From an uncultured Candidatus Saccharibacteria bacterium (GTDB taxonomy: Bacteria > Patescibacteriota > Saccharimonadia > Saccharimonadales > Saccharimonadaceae): DNA of 34,965 nt. Both the position numbers and the translations under genes were made by a program. The notes beneath the pieces were generated by a model that saw only the letters and a program-made list of their open reading frames with translations, had not been told where the DNA came from and ran no database searches. Location of the stretch: contig CANOGH010000002.1 in assembly GCA_947565505.1 (NCBI GenBank), positions 1-34,965 of the forward strand. Direction: 5' to 3'. This document shows, piece after piece, positions 7,621 to 15,626 of this stretch. Each line of letters begins with the position of its first letter. Positions within the stretch are counted from its first letter, which is position 1.

Positions 7621-7649
7621 ACAACGCCCTGATTTTCTCAGGGCGTTGT
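7621..7649 (+). terminator. Perfect 12-bp hairpin after ppa
   Basis: ACAACGCCCTGA, loop TTTTC, TCAGGGCGTTGT. Very stable but followed by GGTGGG rather than a T run. Likely transcript end or mRNA-stabilising structure. Confidence 0.6.
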
Positions 7650-7701
7650 GGTGGGTTTAGAGGGACAATTAGACAAAATTGCACAAAATGCAATTTGACT
7701 A

Positions 7702-7730
7702 TTGACTTTTATAAGAAAGTGTGCTACAAT
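7702..7730 (+). promoter_or_regulatory. Strong promoter of the same type as at 3242
   Basis: TTGACT (7702-7707), 17 bp, TACAAT (7725-7730), extended -10 TGCTACAAT, spacer ending GTGTGC. A small hairpin (ATGTA/TACAT) follows in the leader. The predicted leader to the ATG at 7881 is about 140 nt. Confidence 0.85.
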
Positions 7731-7880
7731 AGAAAGATAAGATGTAGTTAATACATGGCAAATTAAAATTTGAAATATCTAAAGTAAGGTATGTTTGGCC
7801 TGAATCTTAACTATATCTCAGAATGTAACTCGGAAATGACACTGATTGGCGTATGGTAAAATACGCAGGACAAGGAGGAA

Positions 7881-8828
7881 ATGATGTTTGGCAACAGGGA
7901 AAAAAGAAATTTTTTGAGAGAGGCAGAGTTTTTAGGGTGTGCTGCCAGTGAGCTTCAGTGTTACACGGAACTTTCACCAACGCTTGCGGCTGATATCAGG
8001 TTAATTAATGCCGAATTGGCGGATCTTAAAGCACTGAAGCAGGTATCACTCGGACAGTATCAGATTAAACTGGATGACTGGAAGGCTGATTTAAATCGCA
8101 TTCAGGACCGCATAGCACAGCATGGCTGCGATAGGTTGTCAGCCGAGCTGCTGGTGCGTCGTAAGTTGCTACAGCTTCAGCCTCGAGCGGAACAGTGTGG
8201 TATTGAAATTCTAACGAAGTTTAGCAACTTTAGGGTTAAGATCTTTCAGCGATCCCTATTGTTTGCGTACGAGTCTAACGCTCTTGAGTTTGTGAAGGCT
8301 CAAATTTTTGCTTCTGAATTATTGTCAGATTCTATGCGCCTACATAGCCCTTATACGGGTGACTTAATGGCGTACGCTCTTGAACAGTTTGATAGCCGTG
8401 TGCAGTTGGATCAGGTTAAAGCCCAGAGTTCTAAAACGGATCAAACTGGTGCCGCGACTAGTAAGAAGAGGCTTAGTTTGCAGAAGAATTTAGCCAACAC
8501 CGAAACGTCTACGACGACACCAACAGTAAATCCTGCCGAGGCCGCAGACTCTGATTTAGCGAATTGGCTGTCTAACTTTCGGGAAGTAGCTGGCGACAAA
8601 TCTCGCAAGCAGGCACGCCGATACGTGCAGGGTCTGTTAAAGCGATTGCGCGTGCATGCATCCTGGGTAGAAGCTGGTCCGAAACGCTGTAAATTGTATA
8701 TGGGTGAACTCCCTTACAGGATTACTCTGAAGGTTCCATATACCAAGAATGGCATGATGCTGACTGCTCAGACCATTAAAGTCTATGCTGAGCTTCAGAA
8801 TCAGAAGACTAAAAATGCTGAAATGTAA
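7881..8828 (+). CDS. Unknown helical protein behind a strong promoter
   Basis: 315 residues, not recognised. The N-terminal two thirds is helical and charged with coiled-coil potential (about 30-110). A Ser/Thr/Gln-rich linker (about 180-220) leads to a basic C-terminal domain (KSRKQARRYVQGLLKRLR) that could bind nucleic acid or phospholipid; this is only a charge-based inference. No signal peptide or membrane helix. AAGGAGG lies directly upstream; either of two adjacent ATGs (7881, 7884) may start. It is a single-gene unit and shares promoter architecture with the unknown gene pair at 3361-5134. Confidence 0.6.
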   Translation: MMFGNREKRNFLREAEFLGCAASELQCYTELSPTLAADIRLINAELADLKALKQVSLGQYQIKLDDWKADLNRIQDRIAQHGCDRLSAELLVRRKLLQLQPRAEQCGIEILTKFSNFRVKIFQRSLLFAYESNALEFVKAQIFASELLSDSMRLHSPYTGDLMAYALEQFDSRVQLDQVKAQSSKTDQTGAATSKKRLSLQKNLANTETSTTTPTVNPAEAADSDLANWLSNFREVAGDKSRKQARRYVQGLLKRLRVHASWVEAGPKRCKLYMGELPYRITLKVPYTKNGMMLTAQTIKVYAELQNQKTKNAEM

Positions 8829-9084
8829 CAGTACCGCAGTGTTTTAATGGTTTATGGGTCTTGTTTCGTAGCTATCTCCTCAAGAATATTAATCGGAGAT
8901 ATGCGAATTAGACAAAGGTCGACATCATTATAAATGGCGATTTTCTTGGGGGGATCTTGCTGTAAAGCAACCCTCATTTATACTTCAATGTTTAGAATGA
9001 AAGCAAGATGCTGGCTGTGGCCATCTTAGAGCGCAACGTAACATGATGACGGTCCCGGAAAGGGGAAGACGCCTATATCGTATC

Positions 9085-9102
9085 AATGAGAGCGCTCTCA
9101 TT
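9085..9102. repeat. Perfect 18-bp palindrome
   Basis: AATGAGAGCGCTCTCATT is its own reverse complement. The shape resembles operators of LacI-family repressors, but it lies between two convergent gene ends rather than at a promoter, so an RNA hairpin role is equally possible. Confidence 0.85.
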
Positions 9103-9132
9103 CGGAGGACTTTAGATGTTATCTAAACACCC

Positions 9133-9153
9133 AACCCGCACGTAGTGCGGGTT
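9133..9153 (-). terminator. Hairpin after glyS
   Basis: AACCCGCAC, loop of three, GTGCGGGTT. It lies 43 bp past the glyS stop on the minus strand, followed there by TTGGGTGTTT, a poor U tract. It could serve both converging strands. Confidence 0.5.
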
Positions 9154-9195
9154 ATCATTTCCGATCCTACAAACAAGTGCCTGTCATTACTTCAA

Positions 9196-10506
9196 CTATA
9201 ATTCACTAATCTTGACGCGCGTCTGTTCAGTGGTATCGCGATCTCTTACAGTAACACTATCATCTTCTAGGCTGTCAAAGTCGATCACTACACACTTAGG
9301 TGTGCCAATTTCATCCTGTTTCTTATATCTCTTGCCGATGTTGCCAGAATCATCCCAAGTTACGAAAGTATACTTATCTTTCAATTTCTGGTAAACCTCC
9401 CTAGCTTTCGCTACTAACTCCGGCTTGTTTTTTAGTAACGGGCTCACGCAATACTTATATGGAGCCAAGTTCTCTGGCAATCTCAAAACTATCCGATCCT
9501 CATCCTCTAGATACGCGCTCGTCAGTACCGCCAAGAATAATCTTTCTACTCCAATACTGGGCTCGATGACGTGTGGGATGAAAGTCTCACCAGTTATTTT
9601 ATCGCGATACTCCATATTCTTACCTGATTCGCGTTGAATATTACTAAGATCATAATCGGTTCGGTAAGCAATACCCATCAATTCTTCACGCCCGTTCGGA
9701 TAGTCAAACTCCACATCTACCGTTCGCTTACTATAAAACGAACGGTCTTCTTCTGGAACCTCCAAATCATGAATCAAGTTCTCTGGCAATCCCATAGTCT
9801 CTTCAAGGAAAGTATGTGTTGCTGCCAATAACTCCTCAAATCTCTTCATGCCTTCAGCTGGCTTAACGAAATATTCGATCTCCATTTGGCTGCATTCACG
9901 GTCGCGCAAAATGAAATCACGTGGAGAAATTTCGTTACGAAAGGCTTTACCTTGCTGAGCTAAACCAAACGGTAAATCTGGATAAATCGTGTCTACCACA
10001 TTTTTGAAATTAGTAAAAATCCCCTGGGCGGTTTCCGGCCGCAAATATGCCACGCTGTTCTCATCACTGACTGCGCCAACGTGGGTCTCGAACATCATGT
10101 TAAAGCTCTTAATCTCGTCCCAGTTAAATTTGCCGCAATTTGGACACTTGATCCGCTTTGCCAAGAATTCCTCAGTCGTGACGCCTTCATTCATATTGTC
10201 ACCCAGTTTATCGGCCCGAAAACGACTATGGCACTCCTTACACTCGATTAATGGGTCGTTGAAAGTATCAGTATGTCCGGATGCTCTCCAAGTGCGCGGA
10301 TTCATAATAATCGCGGCATCAATGCCATACATATCATCTCTTTGATCTACCCAGTAATGCCACCACAAATTCGTGATGTTGCGCTTCAACATTACTCCCA
10401 AAGGACCAAAATCCCATGTTCCGGCCATACCACCGTAAACGTCTGACCCCGGAAAAATAAACCCTCGCCTTTTACATAAACTTACAATATCTTCCAACTT
10501 ACTCAT
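9196..10506 (-). CDS. glyQS: Glycyl-tRNA synthetase, single-chain type
   Basis: 436 residues. This is the alpha2 class II enzyme that charges tRNA-Gly, as in Thermus, Mycoplasma and Bacteria with compact genomes, not the alpha2beta2 form. Recognisable parts: the N-terminal CKRRGFIFPGSDVYGG and TWDFGPLGV, motif 2 around FRNEISPRDFILRDRECSQME, LRPETAQGIF, and the C-terminal anticodon-binding domain ending TRVKISEL. A Cys cluster (CKECHSRF and CPNC, about residues 85-125) may bind zinc. The TATAAT lies nine bases before the ATG, so the leader is only two or three nt and lacks a Shine-Dalgarno sequence. Confidence 0.96.
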   Translation of the reverse strand: MSKLEDIVSLCKRRGFIFPGSDVYGGMAGTWDFGPLGVMLKRNITNLWWHYWVDQRDDMYGIDAAIIMNPRTWRASGHTDTFNDPLIECKECHSRFRADKLGDNMNEGVTTEEFLAKRIKCPNCGKFNWDEIKSFNMMFETHVGAVSDENSVAYLRPETAQGIFTNFKNVVDTIYPDLPFGLAQQGKAFRNEISPRDFILRDRECSQMEIEYFVKPAEGMKRFEELLAATHTFLEETMGLPENLIHDLEVPEEDRSFYSKRTVDVEFDYPNGREELMGIAYRTDYDLSNIQRESGKNMEYRDKITGETFIPHVIEPSIGVERLFLAVLTSAYLEDEDRIVLRLPENLAPYKYCVSPLLKNKPELVAKAREVYQKLKDKYTFVTWDDSGNIGKRYKKQDEIGTPKCVVIDFDSLEDDSVTVRDRDTTEQTRVKISEL

Positions 10507-10515
10507 AATACCTCT

Positions 10516-10521
10516 ATTATA
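10516..10521 (-). promoter_or_regulatory. -10 element of glyS
   Basis: TATAAT preceded by TGC (extended -10) on the minus strand, nine bases before the ATG. No clear -35. Confidence 0.6.
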
Positions 10522-10562
10522 GCATAAATATTCAGCAATTGGCTTAAATTAACCTTAAAATT

Positions 10563-11459
10563 TTACACTTTGGATTTCCGCCAACCAGCCCTAAGCGCTT
10601 CGTTTTCGGAACAGAACCAGCGTTCACCAGTGCTGGTGTCGATTTGAGTGCGATTATAGAAGCTTTGACCAGGCAAGTGATAAATGTGCTCGCCGCTGGA
10701 ATTAATATTGCCTTTGATTTGGCAACTGGCTGTATCAGTGGAGCTGTTATTGGGAGCATTGCTTGAATTATTGTCGGTAACATGATTTTGCGCAGCAGGA
10801 GCCGGTGTGGGTGCTGTTGTTTGAGGTTTCACGCACGTATCAGACGCCCAGAGACCAACTTGGTTAGCCGTGGCTTCTTCTTGAGCTTGCTTATAGTTAA
10901 TTTGGTTTTGGTAGGGAATGTCATAAGTATATTCGAAGCCATAGCCCTTTTGTATCATTTCAAGGCCAATGTCTTGACCATTCAGATAAACATAGCGCAA
11001 TAAACGGCCATACTTATCGCGATCAGTTTGAGTTGGGTCGGAGGCCAATTTAACGGTTTGACCGGACAGCCTCGCTTTGAGATAATTTGAGGCTTCTTGT
11101 CCAAAACATTCGACCGACTTGCGAGGATCGATGGTTTCTGGCGTGTTAATACCAATAATTCGCACGGAAGTTAACTGTCCATCATAGGTAATTTTGAACG
11201 TGTCTCCATCTACTACATACTCCACCGCATATTCTTCAGTGGGTATAATATCGACTTTCTTCGTTTCCTCAATATTATTTGGCGCAACCTCATCGTCTGA
11301 GCTTTGGCTGGATTGATAGGTGCTACTAAAAGTGTCAGACGACTGATAATTTTCCGGTGTAGCTGAATTTAGCCTGCTTCCAGCTAGAAGCCACGCAGCT
11401 CCTAATAACAGTACGACAGCACTAATGGTCGTTAGAAATTTATGATTTGCTTTTCTTGC
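10563..11459 (-). CDS. Membrane-anchored SNase-type (thermonuclease) protein
   Basis: 298 residues from ATG 11459; an upstream in-frame ATG (11501) is possible but overlaps the previous gene far more. An N-terminal hydrophobic helix (about 10-27) anchors it, then a Ser/Asp-rich linker. The staphylococcal nuclease domain follows: YVVDGDTFKI, SVRIIGINTPET (catalytic Arg and Glu present, Asp replaced by Asn as in many homologues) and DKYGRLLRYVYL (second catalytic Arg). The C-terminus after a Pro/Ala/Asn linker is a small domain IKGNINSSGEHIYHLPG...GERWFCSENEA..AGWRKS often joined to such nucleases. It should face outside and cut DNA or RNA with Ca2+. Last gene of the envelope operon. Confidence 0.9.
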   Translation of the reverse strand, partial: ARKANHKFLTTISAVVLLLGAAWLLAGSRLNSATPENYQSSDTFSSTYQSSQSSDDEVAPNNIEETKKVDIIPTEEYAVEYVVDGDTFKITYDGQLTSVRIIGINTPETIDPRKSVECFGQEASNYLKARLSGQTVKLASDPTQTDRDKYGRLLRYVYLNGQDIGLEMIQKGYGFEYTYDIPYQNQINYKQAQEEATANQVGLWASDTCVKPQTTAPTPAPAAQNHVTDNNSSNAPNNSSTDTASCQIKGNINSSGEHIYHLPGQSFYNRTQIDTSTGERWFCSENEALRAGWRKSKV

Positions 11460-12420
11460 CATTAGCCGATTTATTCCCTGACTTATTCTTAATTTTGACA
11501 TTAGTTTTGACTTCGCGCCCTTCTTTCGTTGTTACATGATCATACATTCCTTCCATCAAATCTGGATCAACGGCAATTGCCATCTGGGCTTCAATTCTGG
11601 CTCTAGCGGCTTCATTGTATTGCGAAATACTCTCAAGTACGGAATTTCGAGAATTCTGCAAGCGAAGAGCATATTTGGGATATATTTGCAGGGCCGAAAT
11701 ATCCTTGATGATTTCTCCTCTTAATTCTGACAAATCATCTAAGATTTTTTGATATTGTCGTCTTGCAAGAAAATATTCACGCATATTTACGTCTGTCAGG
11801 ATTCTAACGCCATCCCTTGTCATGAATCCAGTACCAAGATAAAGAATCATCTGGGTGATTGCAATTACAAAACTAGGTAATGATTCCTCAGAGAATAGAA
11901 CTTGCCCAAATGATACTTCGCCAGCAATTAAAGCGCTCATATCACCGGAGCTAACCATACCTGAGATTAATTTTGCAGTTACCAGCGCACCTCCCGCAAG
12001 TCCCCAAAAAGCATACGAAAGCCAGTAACCCTTGTAACTACTGTATTTAGGGTTGCCCATTTGAAAGCCTACAAATGCCATCGAGGCAAAACAGCTAGCG
12101 CCAATAATTGCCGAAATACATACAGCTTGGAAACTATCAATGTCTGGACTCAAAACTTCCAAAGTTGCTTTCATAAACATTGCATCGATCACTTCGCTCA
12201 ATAATCCAACCGTTACAAAAATTGCCGCACACCACGGGAAGCGTACTCCCGATGTTATTTTGGCGCGAGTGTTAGTTTGTGAACTACTGTTTTCTGAGTT
12301 ACTAGTTTCTTCTGCGGGCTGGTCTAAGAACTTTGGCTGAAAAGCTCTTTTAGCTGTCAGTTTTTTGGACGAGATTTTAAGGGGATTTTTAAGCTTTAGC
12401 TTCATCATTTTTAACTCCAT
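11440..12420 (-). CDS. Multi-pass membrane protein with helical tail
   Basis: 326 residues (Met codons at 12408 and 12405 are alternative starts). A basic, Ser/Asn-rich cytoplasmic N-terminus of about 55 residues is followed by about four membrane helices (roughly 60-85, 97-120, 130-155, 180-200). A long charged helical cytoplasmic region (ARRQYQKILDDLSELRGEII) and a Lys/Asn/Gly-rich tail (about 300-326) come after. Not recognised. It overlaps both neighbours (32 bp with the upstream stop, 20 bp with the nuclease start), showing operon coupling. It probably forms the membrane part of the complex encoded here. Confidence 0.7.
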   Translation of the reverse strand: MELKMMKLKLKNPLKISSKKLTAKRAFQPKFLDQPAEETSNSENSSSQTNTRAKITSGVRFPWCAAIFVTVGLLSEVIDAMFMKATLEVLSPDIDSFQAVCISAIIGASCFASMAFVGFQMGNPKYSSYKGYWLSYAFWGLAGGALVTAKLISGMVSSGDMSALIAGEVSFGQVLFSEESLPSFVIAITQMILYLGTGFMTRDGVRILTDVNMREYFLARRQYQKILDDLSELRGEIIKDISALQIYPKYALRLQNSRNSVLESISQYNEAARARIEAQMAIAVDPDLMEGMYDHVTTKEGREVKTNVKIKNKSGNKSANGKKSKS

Positions 12421-12931
12421 CCGTAATTAATTTTTTCCAGTTTAATTCGTGAGGTAAACTAAGAATTTGACGTACCAGCTCGTCAGCATCATTATAAGTC
12501 TCAGATAGCTCTAGCGAGGACTCAGCCTCCGGATCTACCATCATAAGTTTGCGACACATACGTTGTTCAGCTTCTTTCAACTCTTTAATTTGTTTTTGGT
12601 AGTTTACCAGTTCAATATTTAGTTCTCCTAGACCTTGAGCATACATTTCGTCAATGATATTTTGTTTGTCACTAAAAAGCCTATCAATGTCGAAGTTCCA
12701 TTTATTAAATTTTGCATCAATGTATTTATGATAATAAAATAGGGCTTGCGGTTTTGCAGAACTGGGTAGATGATGTTGTGTTACTTCCTCATCCTGGATC
12801 TTCTTTAAGTCATCCACGACGGTTTTCTCCATTTTATCAAGGCGCCGTTTGGGGATAATTTCCTTTGGTAATACACGTAGGTCACGCCAATCACGCTGAA
12901 TGCCCAGCCATTGTTTAATTATTCCAATCAT
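12389..12931 (-). CDS. Cytoplasmic coiled-coil protein of the envelope operon
   Basis: 180 residues from ATG 12931, chosen because it overlaps the previous stop by ATGA. No membrane helix. Basic N-terminus (GIIKQWLGIQRDWRDLRVLPKEIIPKRRL), then long helices with heptad character (NIELVNYQKQIKELKEAEQRM) and an acidic C-terminal half. Not recognised. Its position between two membrane proteins suggests a peripheral partner. Confidence 0.7.
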   Translation of the reverse strand: MIGIIKQWLGIQRDWRDLRVLPKEIIPKRRLDKMEKTVVDDLKKIQDEEVTQHHLPSSAKPQALFYYHKYIDAKFNKWNFDIDRLFSDKQNIIDEMYAQGLGELNIELVNYQKQIKELKEAEQRMCRKLMMVDPEAESSLELSETYNDADELVRQILSLPHELNWKKLITDGVKNDEAKA

Positions 12932-13809
12932 GATATAACTAGCTCCTTTACAATCGGATGATTGGCCCATTTTTCTAATTGAGCCATCTCGGGTAAACGA
13001 TACCTTAACTGATTAATGCGATTAATTTTCTTGATTGCGCGATTAGTATATTTTTCGTAACGCAGGTCAAATAATTTCGTTATACGATAGGAAACTTCCG
13101 TAAAATCATCAATTACGGCCTGTTTCTTCTCTTTAGCAATCTCAAGATCGCGCTTAGCTTGATTAATGATGATAGTATGGTCGCGCAGTTGTAGAATAAG
13201 TCGATGCTGTTTTTGTCGTTGAACATAAACTTCTTCATTTAAAGCGGCATCTTCGAGTAAGGAATCGGTTAACGCTTTTAGCTCCTGGCAGGTTTCATAC
13301 TTGATTGTTGCTGCTTTTAAAGCGCTCTGGCATCTCAACAGATGTTGATTGGCGGTAGTTAGCGCTTCAAGGTAGTCTTGATAAATCTGATTCATTAAAA
13401 TATTTCGTTGATTTGAAAGCTGTACTACGTAAGGTGTATCTACGTGAAAATTCCAACGTCCGTCTGGCTCAACTTTGTTTAGGCGAATCTTCCAAGTACT
13501 AAGCTTATAATGTTTGGCAAATTGTCTCAAAATTTTCTTCTGATCCTTGCGCCCGTAAAACATATCTTCCCAGGCTTTGTAATAAGGTATGCGTAGCTCG
13601 GGATTTAGAATTTGCGCAAAAAAGACAATAATCGTACAGGCTGCCAGAATCCAGAATAATCCTCCTAGATCCCACTGGTCTAGTTTCAATATATATTTAA
13701 GAATTTTACCAACCAGAATTGATAACGCAACAACTAAAGAAGTTGTTAACAAAGTATTAAATACTAAAGCATGCGTACGAAACGCGTTATAATGTGCCAA
13801 CTTAGACAT
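12928..13809 (-). CDS. Two-helix membrane protein with long coiled coil
   Basis: 293 residues. Two membrane helices near the N-terminus (about 17-40 and 49-68), the first preceded by a short cytoplasmic end, then a long cytoplasmic coiled-coil region (about 125-270) rich in Gln, Lys and Glu. Not recognised. The gene begins one base after the stop of the OmpA-like gene and ends in an ATGA overlap with the next gene. This arrangement (membrane hairpin plus long cytoplasmic coiled coil) suggests a scaffold linking the envelope to cytoplasmic partners. Confidence 0.7.
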   Translation of the reverse strand: MSKLAHYNAFRTHALVFNTLLTTSLVVALSILVGKILKYILKLDQWDLGGLFWILAACTIIVFFAQILNPELRIPYYKAWEDMFYGRKDQKKILRQFAKHYKLSTWKIRLNKVEPDGRWNFHVDTPYVVQLSNQRNILMNQIYQDYLEALTTANQHLLRCQSALKAATIKYETCQELKALTDSLLEDAALNEEVYVQRQKQHRLILQLRDHTIIINQAKRDLEIAKEKKQAVIDDFTEVSYRITKLFDLRYEKYTNRAIKKINRINQLRYRLPEMAQLEKWANHPIVKELVIS

Positions 13810-15084
13810 TTAGTTCTCCAGCACCTCAATAATCACAGTGCGACGCTCATCGTCGGGTAAACTGCTCTCTTCTGGGCAAAGAAACTCTTTACCACTTTTT
13901 TCTGGTGGGCCACCGGCCTTACCGTCTACTGAGATTTGTGATTTGTCTATTCCGAGTTCAACTAGTAGGTCTCGAATTGCCTTCGCGCGTTCAAGACTTA
14001 ATGAATTATCATCGGCGCAAGTGGCAATGTACCCAGTAATCTTTAACTTTAGATTTTTACTCGCCTTAAAGCGTTTGGAAAAATTCTGTAGTTTATTTTT
14101 GGTTAAATCAGGATTTTTGAGGCTGGCTAGGTCTGGCTTAAACTCACCTATTTTTTCATTAACTTCAAACTTATCACCCGCAGTCAACGCTGAAGTGAAA
14201 GTTTGAGCTACGAGATGGCTAGAGTCTACCGATTTTGTGTCTTTTGTAATTCCGATAGGATTATCTAGACTAAGCTCAGTTGCCCCCAAATAGTTTAGTG
14301 TGGCCTCATAGATTGATGCAGTTTGTTCACTATATTCTGACATGTCTTTCTGCGGAGCTACTACTTCACCGAGCCCGTACCAGATAATAGTCTTGCCTTC
14401 TAGGGAAGCTCTACTAATCTGATTCTGTTTTGCAAGATAATTTTCTAATTTTGTTTGGTCTTCGCCATATCTTGTTAATACATCATCGTGCGCAAAGTCA
14501 AGCACACCCGTGTCACTATAACCTGAACCGATTACGATAATTAGCGGATTTTCAGCAGACTTGGGTAAAAGTTTGCTTGCTTTTAGGATTGCGCTCATAT
14601 AGTCTGCTCCTGATGCGTCTGCCGGAGTAGTCATAGCGGCCTCGAGCTCCTTCTTAACCTTATTTAGATTATTCCTTGATGCGTTAATATTTTTAGCTAC
14701 CCCTGAGCTAGCTTTAAAATCGAGCGTATGATTATCTCCCGCCACGGAAACAAGCTTCACATTTTTTATGTTATCACTATAAAATACGTTTTTTAAAATA
14801 TTGTCAAATTCAGAATTATCTAGGAAAATATCGGGCGAAGGCGAGTTCTGTGTATTTCCAACCACAAAAACTGCCGCGTCATAAGCGCCAGGATCGACTA
14901 AACAGTACCCCTTTCTATCTGGATCAGGATCACAATCACCGCTATCATTGGTGTTTCCGTCACCAAATGGGTTTGTCATGAAAACTATTCCAGCAATTAC
15001 TACTAATACGAGTAGTGCAAGAATAGGGAAATTTGATTTATTTCTGCGCGACATAAGTATTATTTTCTCCTTTTTTGCCCCCAT
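13810..15084 (-). CDS. Anchored OmpA-like protein, head of the envelope operon
   Basis: 424 residues from ATG 15084, or 414 from ATG 15054. The first fits a leaderless transcript (TACAAT six bases upstream), the second follows AAGGAG at long spacing. One membrane helix (about 19-37), then an Asp-rich linker, a central domain about 65-260 (AAVFVVGNTQNSPSPD, NPLIIVIGSGYSDTG) that resembles a von Willebrand A fold with a degenerate metal site, and a C-terminal OmpA-type domain (about 310-424; LKLKITGYIATCADDNSLSLERAKAIRDLL, then ISVDGKAGG) of the kind that holds peptidoglycan. In a cell without an outer membrane this would fix a complex to the wall. A stereotyped strong promoter precedes it. Confidence 0.82.
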   Translation of the reverse strand: MGAKKEKIILMSRRNKSNFPILALLVLVVIAGIVFMTNPFGDGNTNDSGDCDPDPDRKGYCLVDPGAYDAAVFVVGNTQNSPSPDIFLDNSEFDNILKNVFYSDNIKNVKLVSVAGDNHTLDFKASSGVAKNINASRNNLNKVKKELEAAMTTPADASGADYMSAILKASKLLPKSAENPLIIVIGSGYSDTGVLDFAHDDVLTRYGEDQTKLENYLAKQNQISRASLEGKTIIWYGLGEVVAPQKDMSEYSEQTASIYEATLNYLGATELSLDNPIGITKDTKSVDSSHLVAQTFTSALTAGDKFEVNEKIGEFKPDLASLKNPDLTKNKLQNFSKRFKASKNLKLKITGYIATCADDNSLSLERAKAIRDLLVELGIDKSQISVDGKAGGPPEKSGKEFLCPEESSLPDDERRTVIIEVLEN

Positions 15085-15090
15085 AATACC

Positions 15091-15119
15091 ATTGTATCAC
15101 AGATTTGATAAAAAGTCAA
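15091..15119 (-). promoter_or_regulatory. Strong promoter of the envelope operon
   Basis: Minus strand TTGACT (15119-15114), 17-bp spacer beginning TTTTA and ending TGTGA, then TACAAT (15096-15091), extended -10 TGATACAAT. It lies six bases before the first ATG of the five-gene operon. Confidence 0.85.
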
Positions 15120-15397
15120 TACTATAATTTAAGAATGCGCATACTACAATAATATTATATAAAATAATAAAATAATAAAATATTATACCGATTATCGACC
15201 TTAGCATTGCGGAAATCGGTTTTTGATTCTTTAGTCGGGTTTTATTAATTCGTAGCCTATTTCAGAGGTATCGGTTCTTGGTCTGAGCTGCATTTTCTGG
15301 GATCGAATGGCGATACCGTGTTTAAATGGGTAGTAGGGGTGGACCCGTGATAACAGATAGCATTTTTCGCTAAAAATTTGAATCTAAAAATGGAACT
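15120..15397. other. AT-rich spacer upstream of the envelope operon
   Basis: Very AT-rich around 15120-15190 (runs of TAAAATAATA type), probably an upstream region for the divergent promoters at 15091-15119 and 15398-15426. I see no gene or DnaA-box cluster in it. Confidence 0.45.
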
Positions 15398-15426
15398 TTG
15401 TTTTTCTGTCTGATCTGTGATAAAAT
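15398..15426 (+). promoter_or_regulatory. Promoter of the rod-shaped RNA
   Basis: TTGTTT (15398-15403), 17 bp, TAAAAT (15421-15426) with TGA before it. The expected start at about 15433 coincides with the first base of the closing stem of the RNA. Confidence 0.7.
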
Positions 15427-15431
15427 AAAAC

Positions 15432-15596
15432 TGTCCTACTATTTAAAAACATAACTACCGTTTTGATTTTGTTCTTTTCTCGGACACAAGCGTTTAAAAA
15501 AGTTTTGCATATAAGCGACATCGCATAGTAATACAAAGCTTTTTTGCGTTTGTGGTTATGAATGGTAGTAGGACACCTTGCGGTGTCGCTTTTTGT
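15432..15596 (+). ncRNA. Candidate rod-shaped small RNA, 6S-like
   Basis: A transcript of about 160 nt between a good promoter and a hairpin with a T run. Its ends pair perfectly: TGTCCTACTA (15432-15441) with TAGTAGGACA (15566-15575). Inside are nested pairings CATAAC/GTTATG (15450-15455, 15555-15560), CACAAGCG/CGTTTGTG (15485-15492, 15547-15554) and a 12-bp stem 15496-15507 with 15534-15545, capped by GCG/CGC. A large unpaired bulge (about 15456-15484) lies on the 5' side only. A single long rod with a central bulge is the layout of 6S RNA, the RNA polymerase decoy. The sequence alone cannot prove the family; a riboregulator of another kind is possible. Confidence 0.6.
15572..15594 (+). terminator. 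Terminator of the rod-shaped RNA
   Basis: GACACC, loop TTGC, GGTGTC, then GCTTTTT. The stem shares four bases with the closing stem of the RNA, so the two pairings compete and the mature 3' end may be trimmed. Confidence 0.8.
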
Positions 15597-15620
15597 TGGG
15601 GAGTTCTACGACCTTATAAT
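15593..15620 (+). promoter_or_regulatory. Possible promoter of a second structured transcript
   Basis: TTGTTG (15593-15598), 16 bp, TATAAT (15615-15620), directly after the terminator. It would transcribe 15627 onward, where no ORF exists. Confidence 0.45.
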
Positions 15621-15626
15621 CTTCAC

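Larger units (their letters stand above)
8829..9195. other. Structured intergenic region between convergent genes
   Basis: About 365 bp without an ORF. From about 8940 it is dense in short inverted repeats: GATCTTGCT with AGCAAGAT, AAGATG with CATCTT, a CCCGGAAAGGGG hairpin near 9053-9064, an 18-bp palindrome (9085-9102), TTTAGAT/ATCTAAA (9111-9127) and the hairpin at 9133-9153. This could be a small structured RNA or a compound 3' region. The GGAA-loop hairpin recalls SRP RNA helix 8, but the flanking conserved bases do not match, so I do not name it. Confidence 0.35.

Noticed and set aside
9085-9102. A LacI-type repressor operator
   Set aside because: The palindrome fits, but there is no promoter beside it and no such regulator in the window; kept only as a palindrome.
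15120-15397. A replication origin in the AT-rich spacer
   Set aside because: No DnaA-box cluster and no dnaA or dnaN nearby; AT-richness alone is not enough.
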